Source: Proteus columbae (GTDB lineage Bacteria; Pseudomonadota; Gammaproteobacteria; Enterobacterales; Enterobacteriaceae). From it: a stretch of 55,517 nt of DNA. The position numbers and the translations under genes were made by a program. Of the stretch, positions 54,616 through 55,517 are shown piece by piece. The notes below the pieces were generated by a model. The model was given only the letters and a program-made list of their open reading frames with translations. It made no database searches and was not told where the DNA came from. Each line of letters opens with the position of its first letter. The first letter of the stretch is position 1. Where the stretch lies: NCBI RefSeq assembly GCF_002777965.1, contig NZ_NGVR01000005.1, positions 1-55,517 of the forward strand, written 5' to 3'.

Positions 54616-54915
54616 TTATTTTGAAACCACTTTCTTCTTTCTAAATATAACTATTTCACTTGGTTGAGTTATCGACTGCTTATCCTCAAAAACCATAAAG
54701 TCTGTTTTCTTAGCCTCTAAGATAAGACTTTGTGGTGTAACACCAAGTACATAAGAAATATTAATCAATTGATCTACTGTTATTTTTAAATGTCCATCCT
54801 CTAATTGAGAATAATGTAGCATACTTATACCCAACCGTTCAGACATCTCATTTTCTGTTATTTTCAATTGTTTTCTTATCATTTTTATTCTATTTCCAAC
54901 TTTGGTGTTAATCAT
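54616..54915 (-). CDS. XRE-family transcriptional regulator
   Basis: The 99-residue protein carries a helix-turn-helix over residues 7-62 (IRKQLKITENEMSERLGISMLHYSQLEDG, then LINISYVLGVTPQSLI) and a basic C-terminus (IFRKKKVVSK). AAGGAGAG precedes the ATG. A perfect 16-bp palindrome upstream (54968-54983) is a candidate autoregulatory site. Size and layout are similar to small XRE regulators that control fimbriae and motility in Proteus (MrpJ type), but I cannot show that relationship. Confidence 0.82.
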   Translation of the reverse strand: MINTKVGNRIKMIRKQLKITENEMSERLGISMLHYSQLEDGHLKITVDQLINISYVLGVTPQSLILEAKKTDFMVFEDKQSITQPSEIVIFRKKKVVSK

Positions 54916-55266
54916 CCTTTTACTCTCCTTCTTTCATTAGATGATTACATCGATAACGCACCGAATTATAGTTTATAAACTATCAAACCATAAACTGAAA
55001 ATACTTAACTATTTGTTATTGAATAACCGTAACATTACTTATATTCACTAATTCTGTTAATAAGGTTATTCCGATATTTTAAATTTAAAATACTTTACGT
55101 TTCTATATGTTATTTTAAAAAAAATCAGATTTAGATTAATACCATGGTATTAAATATCAAAAATGTAATCTATAGATATCAACAAGTTAACTAATTTTTA
55201 GTTATGATTTTATAGAAGAAGAGAAAATTATTTCAAATAAAAAAATGGATACAATCAATAATTTTA
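54916..55266. promoter_or_regulatory. Upstream region of the XRE regulator with a perfect palindrome
   Basis: The region is very AT-rich with no convincing gene. ATAGTTTATAAACTAT at 54968-54983 is a perfect 16-bp palindrome, followed by a further AAACT half-site at 54992-54996. It lies about 55 bases before the XRE start, where an operator would be expected. Nothing else was identified up to 55266. Confidence 0.55.
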
Positions 55267-55506
55267 TTGATAATTATATTTATCGTTAATTCACAAACAA
55301 TAAATTTTATAAAAATATACCTTGGTTATTATTTTTATAACTATAAATTTATGCCTATTTCGTTTCCAATCACATTTATAATGACTATTATATCTTCCCA
55401 TGAAATATCTATTCATTTAAAATTTTATATAAATAACTTCATTAAAACCTTAAAGAAAAGAAAATATAAAAAATTACAAAAAGAATATTGTTATAATATT
55501 AAATAA
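55267..55506 (+). CDS. Doubtful ORF at the window end
   Basis: This is a 79-codon frame with a TTG start, no ribosome site and a composition dominated by Ile, Phe, Tyr, Asn and Lys, as expected from very AT-rich non-coding DNA. It shows a possible hydrophobic stretch (FPITFIMTIIS) and a basic tail. I recognise no family. It may be a remnant or not a gene at all. Confidence 0.15.
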   Translation: MIIIFIVNSQTINFIKIYLGYYFYNYKFMPISFPITFIMTIISSHEISIHLKFYINNFIKTLKKRKYKKLQKEYCYNIK

Positions 55507-55517
55507 AAATTTAAATT

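Noticed and set aside
54616-54915. Antitoxin of an XRE-linked toxin-antitoxin pair
   Set aside because: No toxin-like partner gene lies beside it on either strand.

Overview
The window is AT-rich chromosomal DNA from an enterobacterium, most likely a Proteus species or close relative (Morganellaceae). This is inferred from the base composition, an ERIC element, hok/sok-like repeats, and a chondroitin-type glycosaminoglycan catabolism locus next to an enterobacterial type VI secretion (T6SS) cluster. The species cannot be fixed from the sequence alone. No rRNA, tRNA, CRISPR array or intact insertion sequence was seen.

Region 1 (1-1100) holds two complete tandem 477-bp units and the tail of a third. 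They look like hok/sok type I toxin-antitoxin loci. Each unit has a 36-codon ORF with a Hok-like N-terminus, an overlapping leader frame, the conserved antisense target segment and a GC-rich 3' hairpin. The two units are identical over long stretches but diverge sharply, with base-pair covariation, in the predicted antisense target.

Region 2 (1111-19390) is a locus for using unsaturated, sulfated, GalNAc-containing disaccharides, the products of chondroitin lyases. A leftward operon runs agaR, kbaZ, agaS, a mannose-family PTS (IIB, IIC, IID, IIA), agaA, kduI, kduD and a GH88/GH105 unsaturated uronyl hydrolase. A rightward set encodes an anaerobic sulfatase-maturating enzyme, a secreted Cys-type sulfatase and a DUF2264 protein, followed by kbaY, kdgK, eda and a DJ-1/PfpI protein. 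Together they would remove sulfate in the periplasm, import and phosphorylate the sugar, and split it. The uronate half would then go through KduI, KduD, KdgK and Eda. The GalNAc half would go through AgaA, AgaS and the KbaYZ aldolase. TTTCG-rich putative AgaR operators and CRP-like sites precede both rightward transcription starts. Hairpins separate several cistrons of the leftward operon. No lyase and no dedicated tagatose-6-phosphate kinase are present.

Region 3 (19420-22191) has a two-HKD-motif phospholipase D-like protein and a CI/LexA-type self-cleaving repressor with two tandem operators.

Region 4 (22816-53395) is a complete T6SS cluster containing all 13 core genes: tssB, C, K, L, hcp (tssD), clpV (tssH), vgrG (tssI), tssM, A, F, G, J and E. 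It also has a TagL-like peptidoglycan-binding protein, a DUF4123 adaptor, PAAR, a VasL/TagA-like protein, an unidentified two-TM protein and a small lipoprotein. Two related toxin/immunity modules, each a DUF3304 protein plus a Tle1/DUF2235 lipase, flank the vgrG-adaptor-PAAR block. A terminator and an ERIC element sit between hcp and clpV.

Region 5 (53396-55517) is AT-rich. It holds an exported ankyrin-repeat protein behind a pair of palindrome-like sites and an XRE regulator behind a perfect 16-bp palindrome.
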